From Flavobacteriales bacterium (GTDB lineage Bacteria; Bacteroidota; Bacteroidia; Flavobacteriales; UBA1820): a stretch of DNA of 64,000 nucleotides. The notes beneath the pieces are model-generated. The model was not told the DNA's origin. It did no database searches and saw nothing but the letters and a program-made list of their open reading frames with translations. Below, piece by piece: positions 11,017 through 20,115 of the stretch. The translations under genes were made by a program, and so were the position numbers. The DNA lies in the NCBI GenBank assembly GCA_003150615.1, contig QALN01000014.1:1-64000 (forward strand). The letters are read 5' to 3'. Every line of letters begins with the position of its first letter. The stretch's first letter is position 1.

Positions 11017-12564
11017 ATGGAAAACAGATTAGGATTTTCAGCGCTATTGCTGTCCCTTGCAGCCTCGGCCTGCCTGCATGTACCGGCAGCGGCACAACAG
11101 GCCTACTCGCTCGAAGACTGCCGCAGGATGGCCCTGGAGAACAACAAACGCATGGCCGTAATGGACCAGAAAGTGCTCCAGGCCCGCGAAGAACGCAAAT
11201 CGGCTTTTACCAAAAACCTGCCATCGGTATCGGTCACCGGCACGTACATGTTCAACAGCAGGGAAACATCCCTCATATCCGAAGACATGATGCTGCCGAT
11301 AGGTTCGATGGCTCAGGACGGCAGTTTTACATTCACGCCGGACCAGGTAAGCAACCAGTTCACGCTCATCGACGGGCAATACGTCCCGTTGGATGCATCC
11401 GGGCAACCGTTCAACCCGAAGACAAACCCGGAAAAGATACTCTGGAAACAATACACCACTATACCTAAAGACGCCCTCACTTTCGACACGCGCAACGTGT
11501 TCGCGGCTGCCGTATCGCTCACCCAACCGGTGTACATGGGCGGCAAAATACGCGCTTACAACAAAATAACGCGTTTTGCCGAAAGTCTGGCCGAAAGCCG
11601 CAAGGATACCGAAGCTACTGAAGTAATACTGACGGCCGACCAGGCGTACTGGCAGATAGTTTCACTTGAGAACAAGAAGAAGCTGGCCTTGAGTTACCTT
11701 TCATTGCTGGAAAAACTGTCGAAGGACGTATCGTCTCTAAAAAAAGCGGGGCTTGCAACCCGTTCGGACGAACTCTCGGTCGAAGTGCGGCTTAACGAAG
11801 CACGCATGACGCTAACGCAGGTGGAAGACGGTATAACGCTCTCTAAAATGAACCTTGCGCAGATATGCGGACTGCCGATGGAGGAAGATTTCTCGCTTTC
11901 GGACAGCGACATGACGGAGCAAAAAGAACCTACTGCGGTGGAAGTAAACATGAACTCGGCTGTCGAAAAACGCCATGAGGTGCAGAGCCTTACGCTGGCG
12001 GTGGACATGTACCGCGAAAAACAGAAGGTGGCGCGTGCCGAATTTTTGCCCACACTGGCCGTGACAGGCAACTACATGATGTCTTCGCCGAACGTTTTCA
12101 ACGGGTTCTCGCTATCGCCCAAAGGATTGTTCAACGTCGGGGTGATACTCAAAGTGCCGGTGTTCAACTGGAACGACCGAAGTCATAAAATGAAAATAGC
12201 CAAGGCCGACACGCGTATTGCCGAACTCGAACTCCAGGAGGCACGCGAAAAGATAGAATTGCAGATAAACCAAAGCGTTTTCTACCGCCGCGCGGCCGAG
12301 AGGAAAGCCGACATGAGCGCATCGAACCTCCGTAAAGCTACCGAAAACCTCCGCTACGCAGACCTGTCGTACAAAGAAGGCGCTGCCACGCTGACCAACG
12401 TTTTCGAAGCGCAGACAGCATGGCTCTCGGCAAATTCCCAAAATATAGACGCTCTTATCGACCTGCGTATGGCAGATGTTTACCTGCGCCGCGCAACAGG
12501 CACGCTGCTTCCGGAGAACTACTCCGCAAATACACCGAAAAACGAAACTGAAAATAAACAATAA
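11017..12564 (+). CDS. TolC family outer membrane efflux protein
   Basis: From the ATG at 11017 the product is 515 residues and begins with a signal peptide (hydrophobic core FSALLLSLAASACL, cleavage near AAAQQA). The body has the two-repeat coiled-coil pattern of outer membrane factors: AYSLEDCRRMALENN near the start and RKATENLRYADLSYKEGAATLTN-type sequence in the second repeat. It forms the outer membrane exit duct of a tripartite pump. It starts 14 nt after tetR and is followed by the HlyD-type adaptor after 18 nt. An in-frame upstream extension to 10870 overlaps tetR and was rejected. Confidence 0.94.
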   Translation: MENRLGFSALLLSLAASACLHVPAAAQQAYSLEDCRRMALENNKRMAVMDQKVLQAREERKSAFTKNLPSVSVTGTYMFNSRETSLISEDMMLPIGSMAQDGSFTFTPDQVSNQFTLIDGQYVPLDASGQPFNPKTNPEKILWKQYTTIPKDALTFDTRNVFAAAVSLTQPVYMGGKIRAYNKITRFAESLAESRKDTEATEVILTADQAYWQIVSLENKKKLALSYLSLLEKLSKDVSSLKKAGLATRSDELSVEVRLNEARMTLTQVEDGITLSKMNLAQICGLPMEEDFSLSDSDMTEQKEPTAVEVNMNSAVEKRHEVQSLTLAVDMYREKQKVARAEFLPTLAVTGNYMMSSPNVFNGFSLSPKGLFNVGVILKVPVFNWNDRSHKMKIAKADTRIAELELQEAREKIELQINQSVFYRRAAERKADMSASNLRKATENLRYADLSYKEGAATLTNVFEAQTAWLSANSQNIDALIDLRMADVYLRRATGTLLPENYSANTPKNETENKQ

Positions 12565-12582
12565 CACGACATACCCAACAAG

Positions 12583-13581
12583 ATGAAAACCGAACACAAA
12601 TCCGAAAGCAACAAGAACATGCTAGTGGCATTCGCCATAACACTGGTCGTGATAGCCTTGGTCGCACTGGCGGGATTTCTATTCCTGCGCCCTGCCGAAC
12701 CGCTTATCGAAGGGCAAGCTGATGCCGATGAAGTGCGCATTTCCAGCAAAGTACCCGGACGTATCGAAGAAATACGCGTATCCGAAGGGCAAACGGTACG
12801 CGCAGGCGACACTCTGGGACGTTTGTCCATACCGGACGTGATGGCCAAAAAAGCGCAGGCCGAAGCGGCACGCGCCGCAGCCGAAGCACAGGACCGCAAA
12901 GCAGTCAAGGGAGTGCGCAGCGAACAGGTCGAAGCGGCATACCAGATGTGGCAGAAGGCCAAAGCCGGACTCGAAGTGGCGGAAAAATCATACCGCCGCA
13001 TAGAGCCCCTGTTCCAGGAAGGAGTCATTACGGCACAGAAACGCGACGAGGTATATGCCAATTACAAAGCGATGCAGGCCACCGAAGAGGCGGCCCGCCA
13101 ACAGTACCGGATGGCGCGCAACGGTGCGGAAAAGGAAGACCGTGAAGCCGCTGCGGCCATGGTGGAACGCGCACAGGGCGCTGTGGACGAGGTAAACTCG
13201 TACATAGAGGAATCCGTTCTGATAAGCCCCATCGACGGGGAAGTGTCGCAGATATTCCCCCTGCGCGGCGAACTGGTGGGAACCGGAGCTCCGGTGATGA
13301 ACATCATGGACACGGAAAACATATGGGTGTCGTTCAACGTACGCGAAGACCTGCTCAAAGACCTAAAAATGGGCTCCGTGTTCAAAGCCGAAGTACCTGC
13401 GCTGGAAGGACGCGAGATAGAACTGAAAGTCACATACATGAAAAATCTTGGCACTTACGCCGCCTGGAAAGCGACGAAAACCACCGGGCAGTACGATATA
13501 AAAACATTTGAAGTCCGCGCACGTCCTACGGAAAAAATCCCCGACCTGCGTCCCGGAATGACAGTACTGATAAAACGTTAG
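12583..13581 (+). CDS. HlyD/EmrA family periplasmic adaptor protein
   Basis: The 332-residue protein has one N-terminal membrane segment (residues about 13-35), a split lipoyl/biotinyl domain (IEEIRVSEGQTVRAGDTL and the returning half SPIDGEVSQIFPLRGELV), a long Ala/Glu-rich coiled-coil hairpin (about residues 85-200) and a C-terminal beta-barrel region. It connects the inner membrane permeases with the TolC-type duct. Its position between the TolC and ABC-2 genes supports a tripartite exporter. Confidence 0.93.
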   Translation: MKTEHKSESNKNMLVAFAITLVVIALVALAGFLFLRPAEPLIEGQADADEVRISSKVPGRIEEIRVSEGQTVRAGDTLGRLSIPDVMAKKAQAEAARAAAEAQDRKAVKGVRSEQVEAAYQMWQKAKAGLEVAEKSYRRIEPLFQEGVITAQKRDEVYANYKAMQATEEAARQQYRMARNGAEKEDREAAAAMVERAQGAVDEVNSYIEESVLISPIDGEVSQIFPLRGELVGTGAPVMNIMDTENIWVSFNVREDLLKDLKMGSVFKAEVPALEGREIELKVTYMKNLGTYAAWKATKTTGQYDIKTFEVRARPTEKIPDLRPGMTVLIKR

Positions 13582-13630
13582 CCGGGCAGGCCGTGAAAAA
13601 CAGCAAAAACAAACAATACGACAACACGCC

Positions 13631-14815
13631 ATGCCGAACATAACAGAAACAGCACGCCGTATCAGGGCCATTGCCGCACGCGAAGTCCGCACGATGACTT
13701 CTCGATGGGGCATATACATGTATTCCATGTTGCTGGCTCCGATAATCTCGGCTGTATTTTTCCTTTCGCTCATGGACAAGGGTCTGCCGACGGACATGCC
13801 AGTGGCTGTGGTCGATATGGACAACAGCACCGTGTCGAGGAACATAGTACGGCAACTGGACGCATTTCAACAGACGGACGTAAAGTACATCTCCGCCGAC
13901 TTTTCCCACGCCAGGGAACTGATGCAGGAAGGAAAAGTGTACGGTATAATGGTACTGCCCGAAGGGCTGGGACGGGACGCTGCCGGAGGAGCGCAGCCGA
14001 AAATAACGTACTATACGAACAACTCGTACCTTATAGCCGGTTCGTTGCTTTACCGTGACATGAGAATGATGTCCGTACTGGCATCCGGCGCAGTACAACT
14101 AGAAACCGGCAAAGCCAAAGGACGTGGAGAAGCCGAGATAATGGCTCAGGTACAGCCGATAGTGATAGACACGCACCCGATAGGCAATCCGTGGCTCAAT
14201 TATTCCGTTTACCTGTGCAACGTACTTTTGCCGGGAGTGCTGGGCCTTATGATATTCCTTGTGACGGTGTACAGCATAGGCGGCGAAATAAAATACGGCA
14301 CGTCGGGCGAATACCTGTCGATGGCCAATGGTTCGATGCCTGTGGCATTGGCCGGGAAACTGCTGCCGCAGACCGCCGTTTTCTACGGCATGGGGCTTGT
14401 GCTGATATGGATATTGTACGGCGTTATGGACTTCCCGCACAACTCCGGCGTGTTGCCAATGATGCTGCTGATGCTGGTATTCGTACTGGCCGCTCAGGGC
14501 ATGGGCGTTTTCATGATAGGGGTGCTGCCAAATGTCCGCCTGGGCATGAGTTTCGCCAGCCTGTGGGGAGTAATATCATTCTCTATCTCCGGATTTACGT
14601 TCCCTGTGGCCGCCATGGACCCTACGTTGCAGGCTCTGAGCAACCTTTTTCCACTGAGGCACTACTTCCTGGTGTATGTGGACCAGGCTCTCAACGGCCT
14701 GCCGCTGCACTATTCGGCCGCCCAGCTCCTGGCTCTCGGCGCTTTTTGCCTGCTGCCGCTTTTGGTACTGAAACCGCTTAAAAGGGCGCTGGAAACCGTA
14801 AAATACAGCATGTAG
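13631..14815 (+). CDS. ABC-2 type permease (YhhJ/YbhR-like), first of two
   Basis: The 394-residue protein has the ABC-2 permease layout: one membrane segment at about residues 33-52, a large extracytoplasmic domain (VAVVDMDNSTVSRNIVRQL and onward) and about five C-terminal membrane segments from residue 195. It would export lipophilic compounds or drugs through the HlyD-TolC partners. It ends two bases before the second permease gene, so the two are translationally linked and probably form a heterodimer. No ATPase gene is present in the operon. Confidence 0.9.
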   Translation: MPNITETARRIRAIAAREVRTMTSRWGIYMYSMLLAPIISAVFFLSLMDKGLPTDMPVAVVDMDNSTVSRNIVRQLDAFQQTDVKYISADFSHARELMQEGKVYGIMVLPEGLGRDAAGGAQPKITYYTNNSYLIAGSLLYRDMRMMSVLASGAVQLETGKAKGRGEAEIMAQVQPIVIDTHPIGNPWLNYSVYLCNVLLPGVLGLMIFLVTVYSIGGEIKYGTSGEYLSMANGSMPVALAGKLLPQTAVFYGMGLVLIWILYGVMDFPHNSGVLPMMLLMLVFVLAAQGMGVFMIGVLPNVRLGMSFASLWGVISFSISGFTFPVAAMDPTLQALSNLFPLRHYFLVYVDQALNGLPLHYSAAQLLALGAFCLLPLLVLKPLKRALETVKYSM

Positions 14816-14817
14816 CG

Positions 14818-16026
14818 ATGGAAAAAAAACAAAGCATAATGTCAAAAATTGCCGGCAGACTGGAGTCGATATACTACGTCACAGCTGATGAGATACGCAA
14901 CGTATTTCGCGACACGGGCGTGATGATATTCTTTTTCGTCGTTCCACTGGCCTATCCCCTGCTCTATACTTTCATTTACAACAATGAAACGGTGAGGGAA
15001 GTCCCTGTGGTACTCATCGACAATGCTTCAACGCCTCAGAGCCGCGATTTCGCCCGTCGTGTGGACGGCACACCCGACGTCCGGATAGCATACCGGGCTA
15101 CCGACATGGACCACGCCAGGGAACTGCTGGCCAGAAAAGAAGCATACGGAATAATATACATCCCGTCCGACTTTTCCCGCAACATAGGACTGGGAGGTCA
15201 AAGCCATGTATCGCTGTACTGCGACATGAGCAGCCTTTTGTTTTACAAGGCCATGCTCGTGGCGCTGACGGACGTATCGCTGGAAATGGGAGCGGAAATA
15301 GAACAACACAACCTCCATGGACTTACGGAACATCAACAGGAAACAGCCTCGATGCCGATAGAAAACGAATGGGTAGCTTTGTTCAACCCGCAGTCGGGAT
15401 TTGCAAGCTTCCTCATACCGGCCATACTGATAATAATAATCCAGCAGACGCTTCTTCTCGGAGTAGGCATGCTGGCAGGAACGGCCCGCCAGAACAACGC
15501 CCTTCACCGTCTCGTGCCTAAACTGCCGCATTACAACGGCACTTTCCGCGTAGTGCTGGGCAAAGGGCTGGCTTACTTTATAATATACGTAGTGGTTACA
15601 ATGTATATGGTCGAAGCGGTACCGTCCATTTTTTCCATCCCGAAGATAGGTTTGGCTTGGACCAAGGTATTGTTCCTGCTCCCTTTCCTGACAGCGTCGA
15701 TATTCTTCGCCATGTTCCTCTCGACGGTGATGAAAGGACGCGAATCGCCGATGCTTGTGTTCGTGTTCACATCGGTGCCGATACTTTTCATATCGGGCGT
15801 ATCGTGGCCGGAGGCGGCGGTACCGGATTTCTGGAAATGGATAGGATGGGTAATACCGTCCACACACGGAGTACAGGGTTTTATCAAGATAAATACCATG
15901 GGGGCGTCCATTTACGAAGTGACACGGGAATACATAGCGCTGTGGGTACTTACAGGTATTTACATGACCCTCACATGCATGGCTTACCGCAGGATAATAC
16001 GCAAAAACAGGCTGCAAAGCACATAA
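14818..16026 (+). CDS. ABC-2 type permease, second of two
   Basis: The 402-residue product is a paralogue of the preceding protein, with the same architecture: an N-terminal membrane helix (about residues 29-50), an extracytoplasmic domain (VPVVLIDNASTPQSRDFARR) and C-terminal membrane helices. It is the last gene of the efflux operon and is followed by a terminator hairpin. The needed ATP-binding subunit is not encoded nearby. Either a distant ATPase serves the complex or this branch works without one. Confidence 0.9.
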   Translation: MEKKQSIMSKIAGRLESIYYVTADEIRNVFRDTGVMIFFFVVPLAYPLLYTFIYNNETVREVPVVLIDNASTPQSRDFARRVDGTPDVRIAYRATDMDHARELLARKEAYGIIYIPSDFSRNIGLGGQSHVSLYCDMSSLLFYKAMLVALTDVSLEMGAEIEQHNLHGLTEHQQETASMPIENEWVALFNPQSGFASFLIPAILIIIIQQTLLLGVGMLAGTARQNNALHRLVPKLPHYNGTFRVVLGKGLAYFIIYVVVTMYMVEAVPSIFSIPKIGLAWTKVLFLLPFLTASIFFAMFLSTVMKGRESPMLVFVFTSVPILFISGVSWPEAAVPDFWKWIGWVIPSTHGVQGFIKINTMGASIYEVTREYIALWVLTGIYMTLTCMAYRRIIRKNRLQST

Positions 16027-16151
16027 GAGTACAATAAAAAAACGTAAAAGCACAAACGAACAAAACTTTATGCACTTCGCGTATGAACCTTGGTAGCATA
16101 GTCCAGCCCTGGCACAAAAACAACTGACCATCAACAATATTTAAAAATAAA

Positions 16152-16196
16152 AGGGATTAAAACGGAGATGACCCTCATTTTAATCCCTAATTTTTT
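16152..16196 (+). terminator. Terminator of the efflux operon
   Basis: An 11-bp stem AGGGATTAAAA / TTTTAATCCCT with a 15-nt loop is followed by TTTTTT. The rest of the gap 16197-16554 is AT-rich and shows no gene or structured RNA that I can support. Confidence 0.75.
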
Positions 16197-16554
16197 ATAT
16201 ATAAAACAGACAATACTCTTTAGCTTTTCGAATTCAAAATCCGACATTACGCTATACATAAAGTAGAAGCTCCTATCCAGACAATCCTTGACGTCAGGCG
16301 GACATTTATTTTCTTTTCATCGCCTTTGTTTTTTATGTGAATACACTATGCGATTTCGGCAATACACACTATAAAGTTCTCCCATCCCCTTTTTTGGGCC
16401 AATGTTTGCTCATTGTTTATTAATAGCAGTTTGTGTTCTTTATAATTAGTTAGTTATTAGTTAATTATTTTTATACAACCCAATGACTGTTAATCATGGC
16501 ACTTTGTTTATACGTATTTAATTACTTTAGCCGAATATATTCCCTCCGATTAAC

Positions 16555-16562
16555 TATATTTG
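16555..16562 (+). promoter_or_regulatory. Putative -7 box of mscL
   Basis: TATATTTG fits TAnnTTTG, 77 nt before the mscL start. No clear -33 TTTG at the right distance. Confidence 0.4.
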
Positions 16563-16638
16563 CGCATCGAACGGACTGTCGTAAATTTTTACACAGCCGT
16601 CCGAAATACAGCAAATAACATATTAAAAAACATTTACT

Positions 16639-17070
16639 ATGGGATTTATAAAGGAATTTGAGAAATTCATCAGCCGTGGAAACGTAATAGACATGGCTGT
16701 GGGCGTAGTGATAGGCGGCGCGTTCGGCAAGATAGTCAACTCGCTGGTCGTTAGCATCATCATGCCGCTGATAGGCTACCTGACCAACGGAATGGACTTC
16801 AGCAAGGAGGCATGGGTCATACAAAAGGCCGACCCGGAAAAAAACATAGCCGAGATTGCGGTCGGTTACGGGGACCTGATACAGGTAACGCTTCAGTTCT
16901 TTATCATAGCACTCTCGATATTCGTGGTGCTCAAACTGATAAATAACGTCAAAAGCCGCCTGGAAAAAGCGGAACCCGAAGTTCCCGCAGCTCCTGCCGC
17001 ACCTTCTGCGGAAGAGAAACTGCTGTCCGAAATACTCGAACAACTGAAAAAGAACGGAGCCGCCAAATAA
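16639..17070 (+). CDS. mscL: Large-conductance mechanosensitive channel MscL
   Basis: The 143-residue protein has the MscL start: an amphipathic helix FIKEFEKFISRGNVIDMAVG leading into TM1 with the gate-region pattern VGVVIGGAFGKIVNSLV, a periplasmic loop, TM2 (FFIIALSIFVVLKLIN) and a charged C-terminal helical bundle region rich in Ala, Pro and Glu. It forms a homopentameric inner membrane valve that opens under extreme turgor. It is a single gene with its own promoter and terminator. Confidence 0.96.
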   Translation: MGFIKEFEKFISRGNVIDMAVGVVIGGAFGKIVNSLVVSIIMPLIGYLTNGMDFSKEAWVIQKADPEKNIAEIAVGYGDLIQVTLQFFIIALSIFVVLKLINNVKSRLEKAEPEVPAAPAAPSAEEKLLSEILEQLKKNGAAK

Positions 17071-17094
17071 ACGCGCTGCGGAACCGGAAAGCAA

Positions 17095-17127
17095 AAAAAC
17101 GGGGGCCACAGGCCCCCGTTTTTTTTA
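17095..17127. terminator. Bidirectional terminator between mscL and the convergent gene
   Basis: Stem AACGGGGGCC / GGCCCCCGTT with loop ACA, flanked by A7 on the left and T8 on the right, so it can stop both mscL and the convergent minus-strand gene. Confidence 0.9.
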
Positions 17128-17152
17128 GATTATAACATCTCATTTGCAATCA

Positions 17153-17755
17153 TCAGGACAACGTCACCTGTACGGCCGCAAGACGGCCTTTTTCAAATAT
17201 GAACAGGACGTTTCCTTTCTGTTTCAGAGTACCGTATCCGGCGCTCACTTTCACCTTCATATCGAAAACGTCTTTCGACGAACGTTTCAGCGCCTTTTTA
17301 TACTCGTCAGGAAAAATATCGGCAAAGTCGCTGAAACTGTCTCCCACGCGTATGGCCGTATTGCCGTAATAAAGCGGATAATCAGGGGTATAAATATTCA
17401 GATTGCTTATAAAAGCGCTCCCTCCCATGGTATCCTGATCGAAATATATAACCATATCCTCGTACAAGAACACCATGGTTCCAAGTATCTCTGTAGGATA
17501 ACCGTAAAAAGGATAGCCGTAACGGTACGGGGCCCAGGGATACATACCTGGGTAATACGGATACCCTCCCCTGCGGTTCAGGTAACCCTCGCGTTTGAGA
17601 GGTTCCCCAAGCACATGCGCAGCCTTATCGGGCGCAGTGAGGTAAAGCGGCATATCGCGCACGTAAAAACTGCGCAAATCGTATATATTCGTACGCGCCT
17701 GCAGGCTGCCCGCGGCCGCCAGCAACAAGGCGAACAAAAACATGTATTTTTTCAT
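17153..17755 (-). CDS. Secreted hypothetical protein with Tyr/Pro/Gly-rich insert
   Basis: This 200-residue protein starts with a signal peptide (KKYMFLFALLLAAAGSLQA, cleavage near residue 20). Residues about 60-85 form a Tyr-, Pro- and Gly-rich segment (GGYPYYPGMYPWAPYRYGYP). The second half alternates short beta-type stretches with a DSFSDFADIFPDEY segment. The pattern resembles small periplasmic or outer membrane assembly proteins in which a starting value and a later value are compared, but I recognise no named family. It stands alone, convergent to mscL. Confidence 0.8.
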   Translation of the reverse strand: MKKYMFLFALLLAAAGSLQARTNIYDLRSFYVRDMPLYLTAPDKAAHVLGEPLKREGYLNRRGGYPYYPGMYPWAPYRYGYPFYGYPTEILGTMVFLYEDMVIYFDQDTMGGSAFISNLNIYTPDYPLYYGNTAIRVGDSFSDFADIFPDEYKKALKRSSKDVFDMKVKVSAGYGTLKQKGNVLFIFEKGRLAAVQVTLS

Positions 17756-18058
17756 TTCCTTCCCGTTTTAAATATCGTTGTCAACCATGTGAAAACTTCT
17801 CGAAGCTAAGATAAGAAAAGTTTCAATGCGCAGCCGTTAAAACGGATGTGCCCGGCGTATTAAATATTTTATAATTTCCCGCCCCGTGTGGCAAACTTCT
17901 TAACGCCTGTAATTCCGTTTTTTACAATATCGCAACCAATTCTATACCCTAAATTTTAGGCTATCCCGTTTTATTTGACTAAATTGCACACGTTTTTTTA
18001 AACATGTCGTTTTAAACGCAAACAATTAAGACACACATAGTTAAAACCAAGAGAGTAT

Positions 18059-19123
18059 ATGAACCCCAATGAAAAGCCCACGACTCTTCTCAGCACAATA
18101 GGCAACACACCGATAATACCTCTGGACAGATTCTTCCACAACTCACCGGTAAGGGTATATGCAAAAATCGAGTCTTACAACCCTGGACACTCCATGAAAG
18201 ACCGTGTAGCCCGCCATGTGATAGAAGAAGCGGAAAAGGAGGGCCTTCTCAAACCCGGTTCCACGATAGTCGAAACCACCTCCGGCAACACCGGTTACAG
18301 CCTGGCGATGATATGCGCCGTAAAAGGCTACAAATGCATCCTGGCCGTCAATTCCAAATGCGCCCCGGAAAAACTCCAGGTACTGCGGGCAATGGGAGCG
18401 GAAGTACACGTATGCCCTGCCAACGTAGCTCCGGACCATCCCGATTCCTATTACTGTACCGGAGCGCGCCTTGCCAAAGAACACCCCGGCTCGATATACG
18501 TAAACCAGTATTTCAACCCCAAAAACTCGGAATCGTACTACATGACGGCCGGCCCCGAGATATGGCGCCAGACAGAAGGCAAGGTGACGCATTTCTTCGC
18601 ATGTTCAGGAACGGGAGGCACAGTGTCCGGAATAGGCCGCTACCTCAAGGAGCAGAACCCCAATGTAGAAGTGATTGGCGTCGACGCGGTAGGCAGCATC
18701 CTCAAGAAATACAAGGAAACCGGCGTCATAGACCCTGCAGAACTCCAGCCGTACCGTATGGAGGGCGTGGGTAAAAACATGATACCATCGGCAACGGACT
18801 TTTCGGTAATAGACCGTTTCGTCAAAGTCAACGACTTTGAAAGCGCGCATGTGGCGCGTACACTGCCGCTTGTCGAAGGGCTTATGTGCGGATATTCGAG
18901 CGGCGCGGCACTGGCAGCCGTCATCAAGGAAATAGGCAAACTGCCGAAAGACGCCGTACCGGTAGTCCTTTTGCCCGACCACGGCGAGCGCTACATGTCC
19001 AAAATATTCGACGATAAATGGATGGAAGCCCAACAGTGGCTCAACGATATCACCCCGGAAGTAAAGGATTTCCTGGACGAACTGAAAAAGAACGTCATCG
19101 TTGCGGAAAAAGAACACGCCTGA
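18059..19123 (+). CDS. PLP-dependent cysteine synthase-like enzyme, probable cysteate synthase
   Basis: The 354-residue protein belongs to the fold-type II PLP family of cysteine synthases. The PLP Lys is in PGHSMKDR (Lys47), the Asn-loop is TTSGNTGYS, and the phosphate-binding loop is SGTGGTVSGIG. It differs from housekeeping CysK by PGHSM in place of PTGSV and by extra inserts. It lies upstream of a short-chain reductase gene (66-nt gap) and a serine palmitoyltransferase-like gene (65-nt gap). That combination matches sulfonolipid (capnine) biosynthesis, in which a cysteine synthase homologue makes L-cysteate from phosphoserine and sulfite. The family is certain; the cysteate role is inferred from the neighbours. 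Plain O-acetylserine sulfhydrylase is the alternative. Confidence 0.88.
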   Translation: MNPNEKPTTLLSTIGNTPIIPLDRFFHNSPVRVYAKIESYNPGHSMKDRVARHVIEEAEKEGLLKPGSTIVETTSGNTGYSLAMICAVKGYKCILAVNSKCAPEKLQVLRAMGAEVHVCPANVAPDHPDSYYCTGARLAKEHPGSIYVNQYFNPKNSESYYMTAGPEIWRQTEGKVTHFFACSGTGGTVSGIGRYLKEQNPNVEVIGVDAVGSILKKYKETGVIDPAELQPYRMEGVGKNMIPSATDFSVIDRFVKVNDFESAHVARTLPLVEGLMCGYSSGAALAAVIKEIGKLPKDAVPVVLLPDHGERYMSKIFDDKWMEAQQWLNDITPEVKDFLDELKKNVIVAEKEHA

Positions 19124-19189
19124 TGATTCGGGCTTTTTTCCGTATCGCACGGAACTGAAACCATAAACGAGGCTCGGCCTCCTACCTAT

Positions 19190-20050
19190 ATGATGAAAAA
19201 CGCAGTCATAACAGGCGTAAGCTCCGGCATAGGGCTCGCCACGGCGCGCTCGTTAGCCGCCAACGGTTTCAAAGTGTACGGCAGCGTGCGCAAAAAGGAA
19301 GACGCACTGAAACTGAAAGAAGAACTCGGCGACAACTACGAACCTCTTTTCTTCGACCTGACGGACGACAAAGCCATAAAGGACGAAGCCGCTCGCGTGG
19401 CACAACTGGTAGGCCATCAGGGAATACAGCTTCTGGTCAACAACGGAGGCATTTCCGGAGGCGACGCCATAATGCACGTGTCGATAGATTACATGAAACA
19501 CATCTACGACGTCAACACCCTTGGGCTTCTGCGTGTATCTCAGGCATTTTTCCCGCTTCTGAAAATATCCTCAGCCAACAAATCCGTTCAAACCAAGATC
19601 GTGAACATATCATCCGGCGCAGGCCGTGCGGTGCGCCCCTATCTGGGCCCGTACGCCGCGACCAAACACGCTGTGGAGGCCATTTCCGACGCCATGCGCC
19701 GTGAGCTGATGCGATACGGCATAGACGTGATCATAATCGAACCGGGGCCCATCCAGACCGGAATATGGGACAAGAACAAAGCGAAGGACGGCAATTTCAA
19801 ATATCAGGACACGGACTACGCCACGCTTTTCACCAAGATAGACAAAGGCGTGGAACAAATGGAGCACAACGCCCTGCCGGCCTCGAAAGTAGGTGAACTG
19901 GTACTGAAAGCCTACACCAAGAAAAAGCCGCGCACGCGTTACCTGATAGCGCCGTCGCAATGGATGTTCTGGCTGGCGATACATGTGCTTTCGGACCGTT
20001 TTCTGGACAATATGTTCAAAAAACAGTTCGACAAGATAGAAAATTCATAA
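19190..20050 (+). CDS. Short-chain dehydrogenase/reductase, probable 3-ketocapnine reductase
   Basis: The 286-residue SDR protein has the dinucleotide motif TGVSSGIG (residues about 8-15), the NNGG motif in LLVNNGGISGG and the catalytic YAATK motif after a Ser in NISSGAGR. A C-terminal extension of about 40 residues (RTRYLIAPSQWMFWLAIHVL) is hydrophobic and could sit on the membrane, as in 3-ketosphinganine reductases. It lies between the cysteate synthase-like and SPT-like genes and would reduce the 3-keto product. An ATG three bases later is equally possible as start. Confidence 0.88.
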   Translation: MMKNAVITGVSSGIGLATARSLAANGFKVYGSVRKKEDALKLKEELGDNYEPLFFDLTDDKAIKDEAARVAQLVGHQGIQLLVNNGGISGGDAIMHVSIDYMKHIYDVNTLGLLRVSQAFFPLLKISSANKSVQTKIVNISSGAGRAVRPYLGPYAATKHAVEAISDAMRRELMRYGIDVIIIEPGPIQTGIWDKNKAKDGNFKYQDTDYATLFTKIDKGVEQMEHNALPASKVGELVLKAYTKKKPRTRYLIAPSQWMFWLAIHVLSDRFLDNMFKKQFDKIENS

Positions 20051-20115
20051 TACAGCAAATAAACATTACAATCTAAAAAACCGGGGACTTCCCCGTCATT
20101 TACCAAAATCAGATT

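Noticed and set aside
15028..16137. 369-codon minus-strand frame
   Set aside because: Shadow antisense to the second ABC-2 permease gene.
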